This document shows, piece by piece, positions 1-10,569 of a DNA stretch of 39,116 nucleotides (its first letter is position 1; each line of letters opens with the position of its first letter). The stretch covers positions 103,468-142,583 of the forward strand of contig JH720395.1 of the NCBI GenBank assembly GCA_000231825.2, read 5' to 3'. The position numbers and the translations under genes were made by a program. The notes beneath the pieces are model-generated. The model was not told the origin of the DNA. It saw only the letters and a list, made by a program, of their open reading frames with translations, and ran no database searches. Source of the stretch: Tetrahymena elliotti 4EA (lineage: Eukaryota; Ciliophora; Oligohymenophorea; Hymenostomatida; Tetrahymenidae).

Positions 1-968
1 TAGATATACATATTATAGAAATTTTTAAGAATACAGACATTTAGAATAAAGTAACTTGCACCTGAAATATTTAATTTGATATTTAAATTTATTTGATTTG
101 TTTAAATGGGAAATATTTAAATTCAAATCTATTTGGATGTTTATCTGACAAAGTAGATGAATTATTTGTAATCAATTGTATTTTGATTTTTTGTATTTAA
201 TTTAATTAAATTAAACAATTTTTAATAACTGTGGAAGAAAATTTTTAAGTATATTTTAAGTTATCTTAAATGAATTCAAAAATTTATTAAATAAATATAA
301 TAAATAAATAATATAAATTATAAACTATTATTTTATAAATGAGGAAAATATAATTTATATTTCAATTAAGTGTATTATTTGCTCTTACAAAGTCTAAAAT
401 TTTATTTTCTAAAATAAAATTAATCTAATTTTTGCAATATGTGCACCTATTTATCACCATTCTCTCTCTGCATTACCTAATGATAATAAAATATTATTTT
501 GTAAACTAAATATTAGAGTTGTAGCGATATATCAGAAATGGATATGCTTTTATCGATATCGGAGTCTTAAAAATTAATATCGGAAAATTAAAATTTTAAT
601 TTTAAATTTTGAAACGAATTTAATCAGAATAATTAAGGCAGTAGTCTAAATTTGAAATATTTTTCTTAGTGTTTTTAATTTATATTAATTTTTTATGAAA
701 GATATAATTTGCAAATTTAGAAAAATATTTCTTTAATAATTAATATTTCAATTTTGGTTCAGGTTTATATTATTGTTATTAATTAAGAATGAAATTTATA
801 CAAAATTTTTTTAAATCAATACTTATGAGTACCATAACTGATTATAAAAAATTAATAAATAAAATTTAACCAAAATACAAAATATAATCAAGATAGTATT
901 ACTCAGAGGATTGTCTTGACTAAATGTTTGAGAAATACAGAATTGAAATTTTAAATACTTTAAAATAG
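1..968. other. AT-rich region without a recognised gene
   Basis: Very AT-rich sequence with many short homopolymer runs. I see no coding segment in the ciliate code that I can support. The 3' part may hold the decayed N-terminus of the hAT transposase that follows, but I could not recognise it. Confidence 0.5.
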
Positions 969-1679
969 CACATCAACTTTAGCGTAACAACTGATTTGTG
1001 GGAATCTTGTACTTAGGATAGCTTTATTTCTTTAACACTTCATTACATTAATAATGATTTTATTCGTAGAGATATAAAGCTAGATATTAGAGAGTTTTAT
1101 GATTCTCATTATGTTAAAAGTATTAAATTAAAAATAAAATAAATGTTAATATATTGTAATATCTTAGACTGACTCCATGTAATAATGAGAAATAATGCAC
1201 CCACTAATGTTGCAGCCTTTTGTTCGATGAGAGATGTAGGTTGTTTTTCTCATGTTCTACAACTAGTAATTAGTGATACAATAAAGTATGATAAAGGTAT
1301 ATTTTTTATGTTATTATTAAATTCATTTATTTAAAAATTAGATGTAGAGGATATTTTTTAAAAATGTAAGGATCTCGTATCATTTTATCATAAATCATAC
1401 GTAGCCAATAATCATTTAAAGTTTGCATAAGATAAATTTTAAATTAGCAAAAATAAGTTAGTGTAAGATATAGAAACAAGATGGAATAGTACATTCCAAG
1501 TGATTACTAGTTTAACAAGAAACAAAGAAACTTTATAATAAAGCTATGAAGATATTGAAAAATTTACAGATTTACAATGGGAAACAATTTAAGAATTATA
1601 GGATATTTTACAAATATTTAAAGAGATAACTGATTTTATTGAATTATAAACCATATATGTAGAAATACGTGAACGAGCT
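969..1679 (+). pseudogene. hAT-family transposase remnant
   Basis: With TAA/TAG as Gln, one frame runs through the whole segment and reads as the middle part of a hAT (BED-type) DDE transposase. In order it has a SVTTDLW block (first catalytic Asp region), a GCFSHVLQLVISD block (the C-F-x-H-x-L-x-L-x-V motif of the family), LVSFYHKS, and the hallmark RWNSTFQVITSL. One in-frame TGA at 1170-1172 interrupts the frame where a Trp (TGG) would be natural. The second acidic site, usually Asp-Asn-Ala, reads Asn-Asn-Ala, so a catalytic Asp is lost. The N-terminal zinc finger and the C-terminal dimerisation part are not recognisable. This is an inactive fossil, but young enough for the frame to be almost intact. 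Confidence 0.85.
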
Positions 1680-1984
1680 CCAAATTCCAAACCTCAAAGA
1701 CCTAAACTTTTCTCAACTCTAAAATTTTTTTTTCAATTTTAAGAAATCTAAATTTTAAGTTTGAAATTAAGAGTTAGAATATTGAATTTATTTAGTATAT
1801 TTTTCAAATTATTCAACTTAGCGCAAGGTGATTCAATAATAAATATTGTTTATGGTATCTTCATATTATAAAAAAATTATGTTTTACTTTACACATTTGA
1901 TATTATTACTTTAAAACTATTAATATTTAAAATATAAAGAATTTATAAATTACTTCTTAATATCTTTAAATTTATTCAAAAATA

Positions 1985-2345
1985 CTTTACTTTAAAGATT
2001 ATTTCATCTTCATTTTTGAATTTTTAAATTTTTGATTTTATATTTTGAATTCAAAAGAATTGAAGATTTTTAAAACAAAAAATATTATTTTATATCAAAA
2101 CAAAATTAAGAAGATCTACTACTACTATTTTCAAGTATTTTAAAAATAATTATTGCAATAGTCAATTAGTTAGAGCATTTTATTAGATTTATACAAAAAT
2201 TGTTTATTTTATTTAACTTGTCGTTTACATGCATATTTATTTTGTAATTCCTAATTAGTTATTATGATTTAAATCAATTTCTGTCTAATGAAATTTTGTA
2301 TCTTTGGAGCTATTCTTTAGTTTTTAATCCAATCACAGAGCTACA
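1985..2345. repeat. Dispersed repeat R, copy 1
   Basis: About 330 bp that aligns by eye with 20425-20735, in the same orientation. Shared landmarks are AATTAAGAAGATCTACT, TTATTGCAATA (copy 1 has one base difference), TTTATTTTGTAATT and CAAATGAAATTCTGTAT-like sequence near the 3' end. On the minus strand both copies keep a weakly similar frame (S-R-S-S-Q-F followed by I-K-Q-Y-F-L), suggesting a transposon or gene fragment, but I cannot name it. Confidence 0.55.
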
Positions 2346-2404
2346 GCCAAAGTCTTTTTAGTAAAAGTGTATAAATTTTGAACTTAATAAAAGTTTAAAT
2401 TATT

Positions 2405-2690
2405 AACTAACTGATAAGGTTTACAATCCATTTTTTTTTCTAAAATATTTTTTTGAATTCATACATTTTTTGTTCATCATTTTATAGAAGATTCATCAAT
2501 CTAGTATTTCTGTGATTTTTTAAATTAGTTGTTCAATACAATAGCTTCTTTAACAATTTCTTTTTTCCATTCATCAGTAATATTTTTTTTATTTATTTTA
2601 GTAGTATGTGGTTTATATGGGCTATCTTGAGTTGAGACTGGTGGGTCTTTACCAAAGAAAACAAAACTTTCTATTTGCTCTATTAATATA
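2405..2690 (-). pseudogene. Helix-turn-helix (transposase-like) fragment
   Basis: On the minus strand a frame reads a charged helical segment, ITDEWKKEIVKEAIVLNN, then FKKSQKYQIDESSIK. This resembles the helix-turn-helix DNA-binding start of transposases or CENP-B/Psq-type proteins, in which a short alpha-helical repeat ends with a Trp-containing recognition helix. Straight after SSIK come two TGA codons, then another further on, so the frame is broken just where the recognition helix ends. The upstream part reads through FFGKDPPVSTQDSPYKPH with no recognisable domain. It is probably another transposon fossil. The family assignment is a guess from pattern, not from a match. Confidence 0.4.
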
Positions 2691-3147
2691 GAAATAAAAA
2701 AATGTAGTTCCTACCTAAACTCAGATTATTCATATTTTTTGGCAAATAATAATACAGTATTCTTGATAAGATTGACAGAGTGAATCCAGAGAAAATTCAA
2801 AAATTTCTTAAATTTAATCAAACATAATCTAATCTATCATATTTTACACAATTTCTACCCGAATTAGTGAAAAATACCCATTTTTTAGCTTAACATTGAT
2901 TTTTTTTTTTAAGTAATTTTTAAATTTTTTTGGGTTTTTTTTACAATTTTTTAATAATTAACGAAAAATAAAAAAAGCAACAAGCAAAATTATTTTGAAA
3001 TTTTTTTATTAGTGATCATTCTTTACTACAAATGATTTTATTTGTCAAAATAAACAAATTTTACAATTATTTGCAAAGTTAAAAAAAATCGTATTACGTT
3101 TATTTTATTTGAATTTTTAATTGCTAATTAAAATACAATATATTATC

Positions 3148-3157
3148 TTTGACCAGA
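3148..3157. promoter_or_regulatory. Palindromic upstream element of A1 (TTTGACCAGA)
   Basis: A-type version of a conserved near-palindrome, about 530 bp upstream of the A1 start. It is followed by the conserved block GATTAATCTTT(C/T)(A)ATAAAAG. The role is inferred from conservation and position only. Confidence 0.45.
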
Positions 3158-3679
3158 GAGCTATTGATTCGATTGATTAATCTTTCATAAAAGGGAAAGG
3201 CTTTTAAGACAATTTTATCTAAACAATAATCAAATACTAATAAATTTAGCATCTAATCTGTCAGGCAATATTTAATATAAATTACTAAAATATTTTATGA
3301 CTTTGGGCCTATTTAGAACATAAAAATAGGATCAAAGATTTTAAAAAATTTTAAGGTTTTATTTCCTATCCAATTTGTGAAAATATTGATATTTGAACTC
3401 CTATCCACAGTTATAGATAGCTGATGTACTCTGAGCTACTCTTAATTAAGATAAAATTAGAAAATTCTAATTTTTTTTACCCACTAAATATACAATCTTT
3501 GATTGCTACAAATAGTTTGATATGTTTTTATGTTGTCATTCTTGTATTGTTTATTTTTTTGCTGAACTGATTTTTCCTTAAGGTAAAATAGATGCTTTAA
3601 AAACCCAAATATTCATATAAATAAAATAATTAATTTAATCATAAATATTAATATAAAACTAACAAGAACACTTTAAATT

Positions 3680-4012
3680 ATGAAAACTGCTTTAATAGTT
3701 ATTTCCTTAATATCTTTAGTGAGCTTTTTTACTCTCAGCTAAATGAAAACAACTGAAAGTCTTAGATCTGACAATCCTTATTGTTACAACTCTGTTGTCA
3801 ATTTCGGAGCCAAAACAATTTAGGTTACTAATTCATGTAAAACAAATGAAATCATCTAATTCTCAGTTACTGCTGTTTATCCTGACAAAACTTAATAGCT
3901 TAACTTTGAAACTTAATGCCTTTAGCCTGGAGAAAGCTAAGTATTTTAACTAGATATAGAAAACCTGTTTGGTACTTTTACTCAAAATGTCATTGCACAA
4001 ACTGAATGCTGA
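3680..4012 (+). CDS. Small secreted four-cysteine protein A1
   Basis: A 110-residue protein in the ciliate code, ending at TGA. I do not recognise the family. A short basic start (MKTA) and a hydrophobic core (LIVISLISLVSFFTLS, residues 4-19) form a clear signal peptide. The mature part begins near QMKTTESLRSDN; the Leu-Arg-Ser at 28-30 is shared by most copies and could be a propeptide processing site. Cysteines lie at 35, 53, 80 and 110; the last residue is Cys, giving two likely disulfides. The mature part alternates hydrophobic and polar residues, suggesting a small beta-sandwich. ATG follows an A-rich leader, as in A2 and A3. The A and B proteins share all four cysteine positions, so they are old duplicates. 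Probably exported or stored in secretory vesicles; function unknown. Confidence 0.85.
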
Positions 4013-4509
4013 GAAGAGGAATTAAAATTAAAAAAACTTTTTGTATTAGGAGTTTGTTTTATAAATAAATATAAATATGTTTTTTATGAAAAATAACAAT
4101 CTTATAAAATTTAAAATGAAATTTAAACTGTTTTTCACTCAAAAATTAACTACTTTTTATTCTATTTAAAAACATTTTTTATTCATTATGATAGAGCAAA
4201 TATCATAAAATACAAAATGTACATTACTTATTTATTTTCGAATGCTTATATACTTTATCATTATTTCTTTTACTAAGCGGAGGCTAAAATTAAATATTAA
4301 GAAATTGTTAATAATAAAAATTTCAAATTACTTTTCTTATATTGAATAATTGATTCTACTATTTTATTTACCAAAAATAAAATTATAAATGGATAATTAA
4401 ATGCTTGAATTTTTTGGTCAAAACAATAATTATTTAAATATTTTGCTTCATTACTTTTAAAATAAATATGTAAATCAATACACCAAATTAAAAATTAGTT
4501 AAATGGTTA

Positions 4510-4615
4510 TTGCTAGCTAATAATTAGGTAATTTTAGCTCTTAAATTTGTAAGAAAGAATACATATAAAAAATAAATCTTAACCTGTTATGATGTAAGTA
4601 AGTATGTGTCTGAAA
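4510..4615. other. Conserved A-B spacer block, copy 1
   Basis: Non-coding block conserved in all four modules: GCTAGCTAATAATTAGGTAA, then ATACATATAAAAAATAAATC, then TGTTATGATGTAAGTA. The last piece contains a perfect GTAAGTA splice-donor-like sequence after ATGAT. It could be an upstream exon/intron start for gene B, or a small RNA. No long frame runs through it. Confidence 0.4.
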
Positions 4616-4818
4616 AGAAAATTAAAAAAACAACAAAAATATAAATATATTATGCAATGAGGTAAAGGGCTTAATAATAAATGAATTTATTTAGTTCATT
4701 CAAAGTTGATGAAAAAGATTTCACAGATCAATTTAGGAAATATATTGAAAAGATAGACCAGATGTATTTTATTTGTGGTATATTTTAATTAATAATTACC
4801 AATCTGTATATTCTTATC

Positions 4819-4828
4819 TCTGGTCAGA
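4819..4828. promoter_or_regulatory. Palindromic upstream element of B1 (TCTGGTCAGA)
   Basis: B-type version of the element: its centre is GT where A genes have AC, so it is the reverse complement of the A-type form TCTGACCAGA. It lies about 680 bp before B1, after a conserved GTGGTATATTTTAATTAA and before a GATTGCAGACCCTTTTAATA block. Confidence 0.45.
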
Positions 4829-5499
4829 TATTATTTAGATTAGATTGCAGACCCTTTTAATAAAATATCCTATTCAAGTAATTTTAGACTTTAAATTCTG
4901 ATAAGAAAGAAATCATATTTTCATTTCTAACAAGATATTTCTTTAGCTCCTATTGTTGATTGAGCCTTTAGAAAATGTTAAAAGGAGTTTGTTTATTCTT
5001 ATCTTATCAATTGAAAAAATTTGTTTGTCTAAACCTAAACATTTATATTTGGAAATATAAATTTAAAAAATAATGGGTTTAAACCACTTTAATTCAAATT
5101 TTTATTTTTTTTAGGATAAGCAGATAGGAGTGCATTCAAAAACAAAATGAAAATCTGTAAAAACTAATCTCAGAAGGCTTTCTTTCAGATCCTATTTTAT
5201 AAATTTGATAGAGATGAGCTACTTTAAATTATGATTCTGGTAGATTCTTAATTAAATATAATTGCATCTTGTTCCTTTCATTGAGTGTAAATTCTTAAAT
5301 AATTGCGAAAGGCGAAGATATCCAAAGATTAATTTTGTACTTTGAAATCTATTACTTCTAAAAATCACTTTTATTAAATGCTATTCCTTTGTTTGTAAAA
5401 AAAAAGTTGTTTTCAATACAGACTAAACAAAGTACTTAGAATACAAAAACAATAATTTTCTATCTTAATAAATCAAATTAAAAAAACAATTCAAACAGA

Positions 5500-5831
5500 A
5501 TGAAATACTACTACTGATTTCTCTCATTTCTTTAGCGAGCATTTTGACTCTTGCTTAATTTAAGTCAAATGAAAATCTTAGATCAGATGACATTTATTAC
5601 TTTCAATTTCTTCTTGATTAGTGTTCCTTTGAGACTACTGTAAATAATCAATGCCAACAAAATGTGGCTTTCAAATTCTCAGCTTCTGCTTCAAGCCCTA
5701 ATGAAACTCAAAAATAAGATTTTGAAAATAAATGCCTTAAGGACGACTAAAATCAAATATTTAAATTAGATTTATCAAGTAACTTAGGTTTTTCACTCAA
5801 TCCATTCATTACTGAATAAAATGAGTGTTGA
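5500..5831 (+). pseudogene. Secreted four-cysteine protein B1, start lost
   Basis: Homologue of B3. The only ATG (5500) is out of frame and meets TGA after five codons. The conserved frame, codon phase of 5520, keeps the hydrophobic core (ILLLISLISLASILTLA), the NLRSDD motif and the C-terminal Cys followed by TGA at 5829-5831, but has no ATG. Compared with B3, 4 nt are missing between ATGAAA and the hydrophobic core. The first mature cysteine is Tyr (IYYFQ instead of IYCFQ), a Cys appears shortly after (DQCSF), and the 53, 80 and C-terminal cysteines remain. The body of the gene is otherwise open, so the loss of the start is recent or an alternative start is used. Confidence 0.7.
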
Positions 5832-6434
5832 TTAATTATTATTAATAAAATTTTGCTTAATATTTATTCATATAAATAAGTGTTTTTATTTTAAATGTAT
5901 TGAGATTAAAAAAATAAATATAATAATTTTAAATATTATTTCTTTAAATTTAAACGAATTTTTTATCAATAAATTATCATTTTTGTTTTTTTTATCAAAT
6001 TTGAATAAAACCCTGAACTAGTATTATTATTTCGTGATTTATGGCTTTTTAAATATCCATAAGATTTTTCATATATTTTCTATAATTTATTTGTAGAATA
6101 AAATACAGTTCATCACCAAATATTTTTTATAAGGTAAATAAATTAAAATATATAATTTTATCCATTACTTTGAATGACTAAGATCATCCTTTTATCAAAA
6201 GAATTAATTATTTTTATTAATTATGCCCATATCATTAATTTTTGGGGGTATTTTGGATAAACATTTACTAAATCAAATGGAATTTCATCTTCTTTATGAA
6301 CCTAAATCAATTTTTTAAAAATTTAATTCAAATAAAACCAACTCTCATCTATTGTATTTCTTAAGGCTCTTATTCCTTGAATGAGTGTATATTTACTCCA
6401 TATTACCCTCTTTTTTTTTGGAAAGAAATTATAA

Positions 6435-7180
6435 TAATAACTAATAAGAAACACTAATTAATTAAAACATAATTTAAGGCCTTTGAGTAAAGGCTATTTT
6501 AAATATATTAACAAAGATCAAAACCTTTACAAAAGAAATAGCCCTTTAGTATCAAAGTTTATAAATAATTAGGATCTCATTTTAAAAAAGTTAGAAGAAA
6601 AAAAATACTTTTTGTGAAAGTTTTTAAATTATGGTGGAGAAGGAGTAGTATTAGAAGGGTATTTATCAAATGAGTTTAATGAGTATTAAGATGCTGCTAT
6701 TAAAGTAATCTTTGATATTAAAATAAGAAGAATTAAATATGGTGAAATTTTTTGAAAAAAATGTTAATACCATCTAATTTTATTAAAAGATTAAATTCAA
6801 TTTATATCCTTATCTTTGAAAAATATAAATATTCTTATTTAATTATGAGTTTATAATAAAGTCCATCTTGATATAAAGCCTGATAATATTCTTATTTCAT
6901 AGTCAGAGTCTTATCTTTGCTCTTGGCATTTCTTCTATTAAGATTCCATATAATAAAATTAAAATTATTACACAAAAACATTTATCTACAGAATAAAGAA
7001 AATTTTATAGCAATACTAATTACAAAGCAGGCATTTTTCTTTGAAAAATATTTTAAGAGATATCAAAATATTTAAACAATAGAATCTATCTATTTAATCT
7101 GAATGTATTTAAAATTTAGAAAATTTTATAATGTAAAAATGATACAAAATGAAGTTAATTAATGAGATAGCTGCTTATAA
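6435..7180 (+). pseudogene. K1: broken protein kinase of the K family
   Basis: Starts abruptly at the M1 edge with a stretch shared with K2 and K3 (KHNLRP, then YFKYINKDQNLYK, then DLILKKL). It then runs into a Ser/Thr kinase domain: Gly-rich loop NYGGEGVVLEGY, the Lys strand DAAIKVIFD, and the catalytic loop VHLDIKPDNILIS (His-x-Asp-x-Lys-x-x-x-Asn). In another frame follow LGISSIK, where DFG is expected, and ITQKHLSTEQ, an activation-segment-like piece. Three in-frame TGA codons lie before the catalytic loop (after YFL, EIF and ILIQL) and one frameshift follows it. The N-terminal half present in K2 and K3 is absent. The metal-binding Asp of DFG is not seen. It is a decayed gene whose remains show that the K family once carried a true kinase domain. 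Confidence 0.75.
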
Positions 7181-7454
7181 ATCTATACAAGCATTTTGAA
7201 TTTGATATTCAATGATTAGATGAATAAATATGTTTGAATTTCTTCAAAAAAAGTGAATTGATATTTAAACTCTTTATTTTTGATAATAATAAGGATATTT
7301 CAAATTTCTAACAACTCCCTAAACATTATTAATTCATTTAATTTTAAATATTATCAAAAAAATAATTTTATTTTTTTTATCTATTAATCAAAAAGATTTA
7401 ATTATTAAATCAACCAATTTATTTAGATTTAGTAAATAAAATTATTAAATAAGC

Positions 7455-7925
7455 TAATATGAAAAATACTCAAATTTGCTTTAGATGCTCTTGAAATGAA
7501 TAAAAAAATCTACGTGGGGAATCACTCTGAGACGATATCATCTCTACATCTTGTAGTATAGTGCTATTCTGATTAAAGTGAGTATGAAAAAGCACTCAAA
7601 TTTGTACTTTAAAAAATTTTTAGGAGAATCACTCAGCAATAGCAACATCTCTCCATCATGTTGCTTATTGCTACAAAAACAAAAGTGAACATGAAAAACC
7701 ACTCAAATTTACTTTAGATTATCTGAAATGAGGAGGAAAATTTTTGAAGGGAATCACCCATCAATAGCTTCATCTCTCTATCTTGTTGCTTATTGCTACA
7801 AAAATAAAAGCATGAAAAAGCACTCAAATTCACTTATTTAGAAATGCACAGAAAATTTTTTGATGTTGCATAGTGCTATTCTGATAAAAGTGAGCCTGTA
7901 AAAAGCACTCAAATTTGCTATTCAA
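7455..7925. repeat. Tandem degenerate repeats with AGCACT hairpin potential
   Basis: Five anchors of GAAAAAGCACTCAAATTTG-like sequence (near 7461, 7586, 7693, 7814 and 7898), 85-125 bp apart. Between them recur GAATCACTC, ATCTCT.CATC.TGTTG and GTGCTATTCTGATAAAAGTG or TTGCTTATTGCTACAAAA. AGTGCT and AGCACT can pair across parts of the unit. GC content is higher than in the flanks. I see no coding function. Confidence 0.65.
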
Positions 7926-7992
7926 ACATAATCAATTGCAAACTTAAAAACTTCCTTATTACTAAATGTTTTAAAGATAGAGATTTAGTAAG

Positions 7993-8053
7993 CTCAGAGA
8001 GTGCTCATTTACTTGGTCTTAAAACCAAGTCGACATATCTGATTTTTTCTGAG
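7993..8053. other. Nested inverted repeats (possible structured element)
   Basis: CTCAGA (7993-7998) pairs with TCTGAG (8048-8053), and inside it ACTTGGT (8011-8017) pairs perfectly with ACCAAGT (8024-8030) around CTTAAA. It resembles a stem-loop with an anticodon-like arm, but the loop does not have the seven bases of a tRNA anticodon loop and no TTCGA arm follows. It lies directly after the tandem repeats. Confidence 0.35.
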
Positions 8054-8204
8054 AAAATATATAATATATACTAAATAGAGAAGATAAAAAGAATGAAATT
8101 TTTTAGTCTTTAAAATAATTTAAATATTTTATTAATTATGTTTAAATCGAATCCGAAAATATTTTAAATCGATTTTTTAAAAAATAACAATTTACCATAT
8201 ATAA

Positions 8205-8417
8205 TCATCATATATCATTGTTAAAAGGAAAATTTTAAAGTATGAACAAATAAGTGAAAATGAAAAAAAAAAGTAACATAAATAAAAAAAATTGTAATAA
8301 AAATAAGAATAATAAATTCAATAAGAAGATCTTGAAAACAAATTCTAGAATTTAAATATTCAGAAGACAGAAGAATACTAACCCAAGGAATATATCCTTT
8401 TTTTGAATTCTAAATGA
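8205..8417 (+). pseudogene. Possible C-terminal fragment of a coiled-coil protein
   Basis: One frame ending at TGA 8415-8417 gives about 70 residues rich in Glu, Gln and Lys: KYEQISENEKKKQHK, a Gln-rich helix, EDLENKFQNLNIQKTEEY, and PKEYILFLNSK. The regular heptad-like spacing and the sensible C-terminus look more like a real protein tail than random AT-rich sequence, where open frames of this length are common by chance because only TGA stops. No ATG in frame and no promoter was found. Treat as a possible gene remnant. Confidence 0.3.
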
Positions 8418-8961
8418 GTGTTTTTGAGTCATAGCTCATTTATTTACAATTTTTTTCTATATATATTTGTCATCTTGAGCACAGCTTATTTATTTATTTA
8501 TTAATAATTCCACCCTTGTTTTCTTTTACTTTTTTCACTGTTTCTTGTTACATTTCTAAATAAATAGAGGGAATATACTATTCAAATGCTAACTCACTAA
8601 TGTCGATATATTCAATTCTAACATTATAAATGATTGAGATAGAAAATAAATAAAATATGTATATTTACTAATAAAATATAGTTAGATACCTAATTTATTT
8701 CTTATTTATTTTTTATTCAATAAAAAATTTTTTTTTGGTTTTTATTTTACAATTTTGTAATGAGCTTGTAACAAAAAATAAAAGAAGCAACTCGCACGCA
8801 ATATTACTTTGAAAATATTTTTTTATTTTAGTGATGAGTATTTGAAAATAAACAAATTTTGCAATAATTTTCAAAGTTAAAAAAATCATATTATGTTTAT
8901 ATTATTTTATTTGTTGTGTTATTTGAGCTTTTAATTGCTGATTAAAATACAATATATTATC

Positions 8962-8971
8962 TCTGACCAGG
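8962..8971. promoter_or_regulatory. Palindromic upstream element of A2 (TCTGACCAGG)
   Basis: A-type element about 520 bp before A2, followed by GGTTGATTAATCTTTTAATA, which is shared with A3. Confidence 0.45.
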
Positions 8972-9482
8972 TAGCTATTCATTAGGTTGATTAATCTTTT
9001 AATAAAAGAAAAAGGCTTTTAAGACAATTTTATCTAAAAATAATTTAATCCTTATCAATTTAGTATTTAATCAATTAGATAAATTTTAGGTTTTAAACAA
9101 TATTTAATAAAATAGCTAAAATCTGAGGTCTATAAAGAACATATAAATTGGATCAAAGATTTCAGAAATTTAAAGGTTTTTTCTTATTAAATTTTTGAAA
9201 ATGTTAGTACTTGAATGCCCATTGAGTTAATTAATACCTGAGCAACTCATAATTTAGATCAAATTATAAAATTCTAATTTTTTTTACCCACTTAATATTG
9301 ATTGCTGCAAACAGTTTGATCTATCTTTATGTGGTAATTTTTTGTATTATTTATTTTTTTCTTGAACTGATTTTTTCTGAAGATAAAATTGATGCTTTAA
9401 AAATTCAATTGCTCTTTTTAAAATAAAATAATTAATTAATTAAAAAAGAAATCATAAAAAACTAACAAGAAAATTTTAAATA

Positions 9483-9815
9483 ATGAAAACTGCTTTGATA
9501 GTTATTTCCTTAATATCTTTAGTGAGCTTTTTTACTCTCAGCTAGATTAAAACAACAGAAAGTCTTAGATCTGACAATACTTTTTGTTACAGCTCTGTTC
9601 TTAATTTAGGAGCCAAAGAGATTGAGATTACTAATTCATGTAAAACAAAGGAAATCTTCTAATTCTCAGTTGCTGCTGCTTTCCCTGACAAAACTTAATA
9701 GTTTAACTTTGAAACTTTATGCCTTTAGCCTGGTGATCGCTAAGTATTCTAACTCGATGTAGAAAGCTTACTTGGTGTTTTTACTCTATAGGTTAGTGAA
9801 CAAACTGAGTGCTGA
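9483..9815 (+). CDS. Small secreted four-cysteine protein A2
   Basis: A 110-residue paralogue of A1, in the ciliate code with TGA at 9813-9815. The signal peptide is identical to that of A1 over its first 20 residues. The mature part keeps ESLRSDN, NSCKTKEIFQFSV, PDKTQQFNFETLCLQPGD and the C-terminal EQTEC. Cysteines are at 35, 53, 80 and 110. Differences from A1 are spread over the mature part (for example FCYSSVLNLGAKEIEIT for the YCYNS region), while the frame and length are exact, so this copy looks functional. It uses several TAA/TAG codons, for example a TAATAG pair for Gln-Gln, so standard-code gene finders would miss it. Function unknown; probably exported. Confidence 0.85.
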
Positions 9816-10225
9816 GAAGAGGAATTAAAATTTAATAATTTTCTTTTATTAGGAGTTTGTTATATATATCAATATAAATATGTTTTTTTATGAAAAATAA
9901 CAATTTTATAAAATTTAAAATGAAATTATAACTTAATCTGTTTGTTTATACAAGAATTAATTGCTTTTTGTTCTTTAAAAATTTTTTTATTCATTCATCA
10001 AACTTTTCATTTTAAATATTAAGAAATTGTTAATAACAAAAATTTCAAATTACTTTTCTTAATACTGAACTATTTATTTAAAATATTTACCAATAATAAA
10101 TGGATCATCAATTACCTTTAGAGATGCTTGAATTTTGGTCAAAACAATAAGAATTTAAATATTTCACTTCATTATTTTTTAAATAAAACTGTAAAGCAAT
10201 ACACCAAATTAAAAACTAGTTATGT

Positions 10226-10335
10226 GGCTATCTCTAGCTAATAATTAGGTAGTTTTAGCTAAAAAATTTGTAAGAAAGAATACATATAAAAAATAAATCT
10301 TAAACTGCTATGATGTAAGTATGTGTATGAAAGTA
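10226..10335. other. Conserved A-B spacer block, copy 2
   Basis: Contains TCTAGCTAATAATTAGGTAG, then ATACATATAAAAAATAAATC and CTATGATGTAAGTATGTGT. It aligns with the blocks in M1, M3 and M4 and has the same GTAAGTA donor-like core. Confidence 0.4.
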
Positions 10336-10559
10336 AATTAAAAAAACAACAAAATATATAAATATATTATGCAATGAGGTAGACATACAAATGAAATTAA
10401 AATGTATTATGGGTATAATAATAAATGAATTTATTTTAGTTCATTCAAAGTTAAAAAGGGTTAACAGATTAATTTATGAAAAATATTGAAAAGATAAACC
10501 AAATGTATTTGATTCGTGGTATATTTTAATTAATAATTACTGACCTATATATTCTTATT

Positions 10560-10569
10560 TCTGGTCAGC
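10560..10569. promoter_or_regulatory. Palindromic upstream element of B2 (TCTGGTCAGC)
   Basis: B-type element, one base off the consensus, about 670 bp before the B2 start. The following TTAGATTGCAGACCCTTTTA is shared with B1 and B3. Confidence 0.4.

Larger units (their letters stand above)
2895..6222 (+). repeat. Secreted-gene module M1 (A1 + B1)
   Basis: First of four copies of a unit of about 3.3 kb. The homology with M2 and M3 begins just after a T-rich tract, near ACAAAAAATAAAAGAAGCAA-like sequence, and ends near GAATGACTAAGATCATCCTTTTAT. Coding and non-coding parts are both conserved: promoter block, A gene, A-B spacer with a conserved block, second promoter block, B gene, 3' region. 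The order is identical in all copies, so the whole unit duplicated, not only the genes. Confidence 0.85.

Noticed and set aside
6435..7180. TGA read as Trp in this organism
   Set aside because: The giant gene and the secreted genes use TGG for Trp and have TGA only at their ends.
7455..7925. CRISPR-like array
   Set aside because: The units are degenerate, unevenly spaced and lack identical short repeats; the sequence is eukaryotic.
7981..8060. tRNA gene (UUA anticodon-like loop)
   Set aside because: The loop closed by CTTGG/CCAAG has eight bases, and no D-arm or T-arm with the TTCGA core can be drawn.
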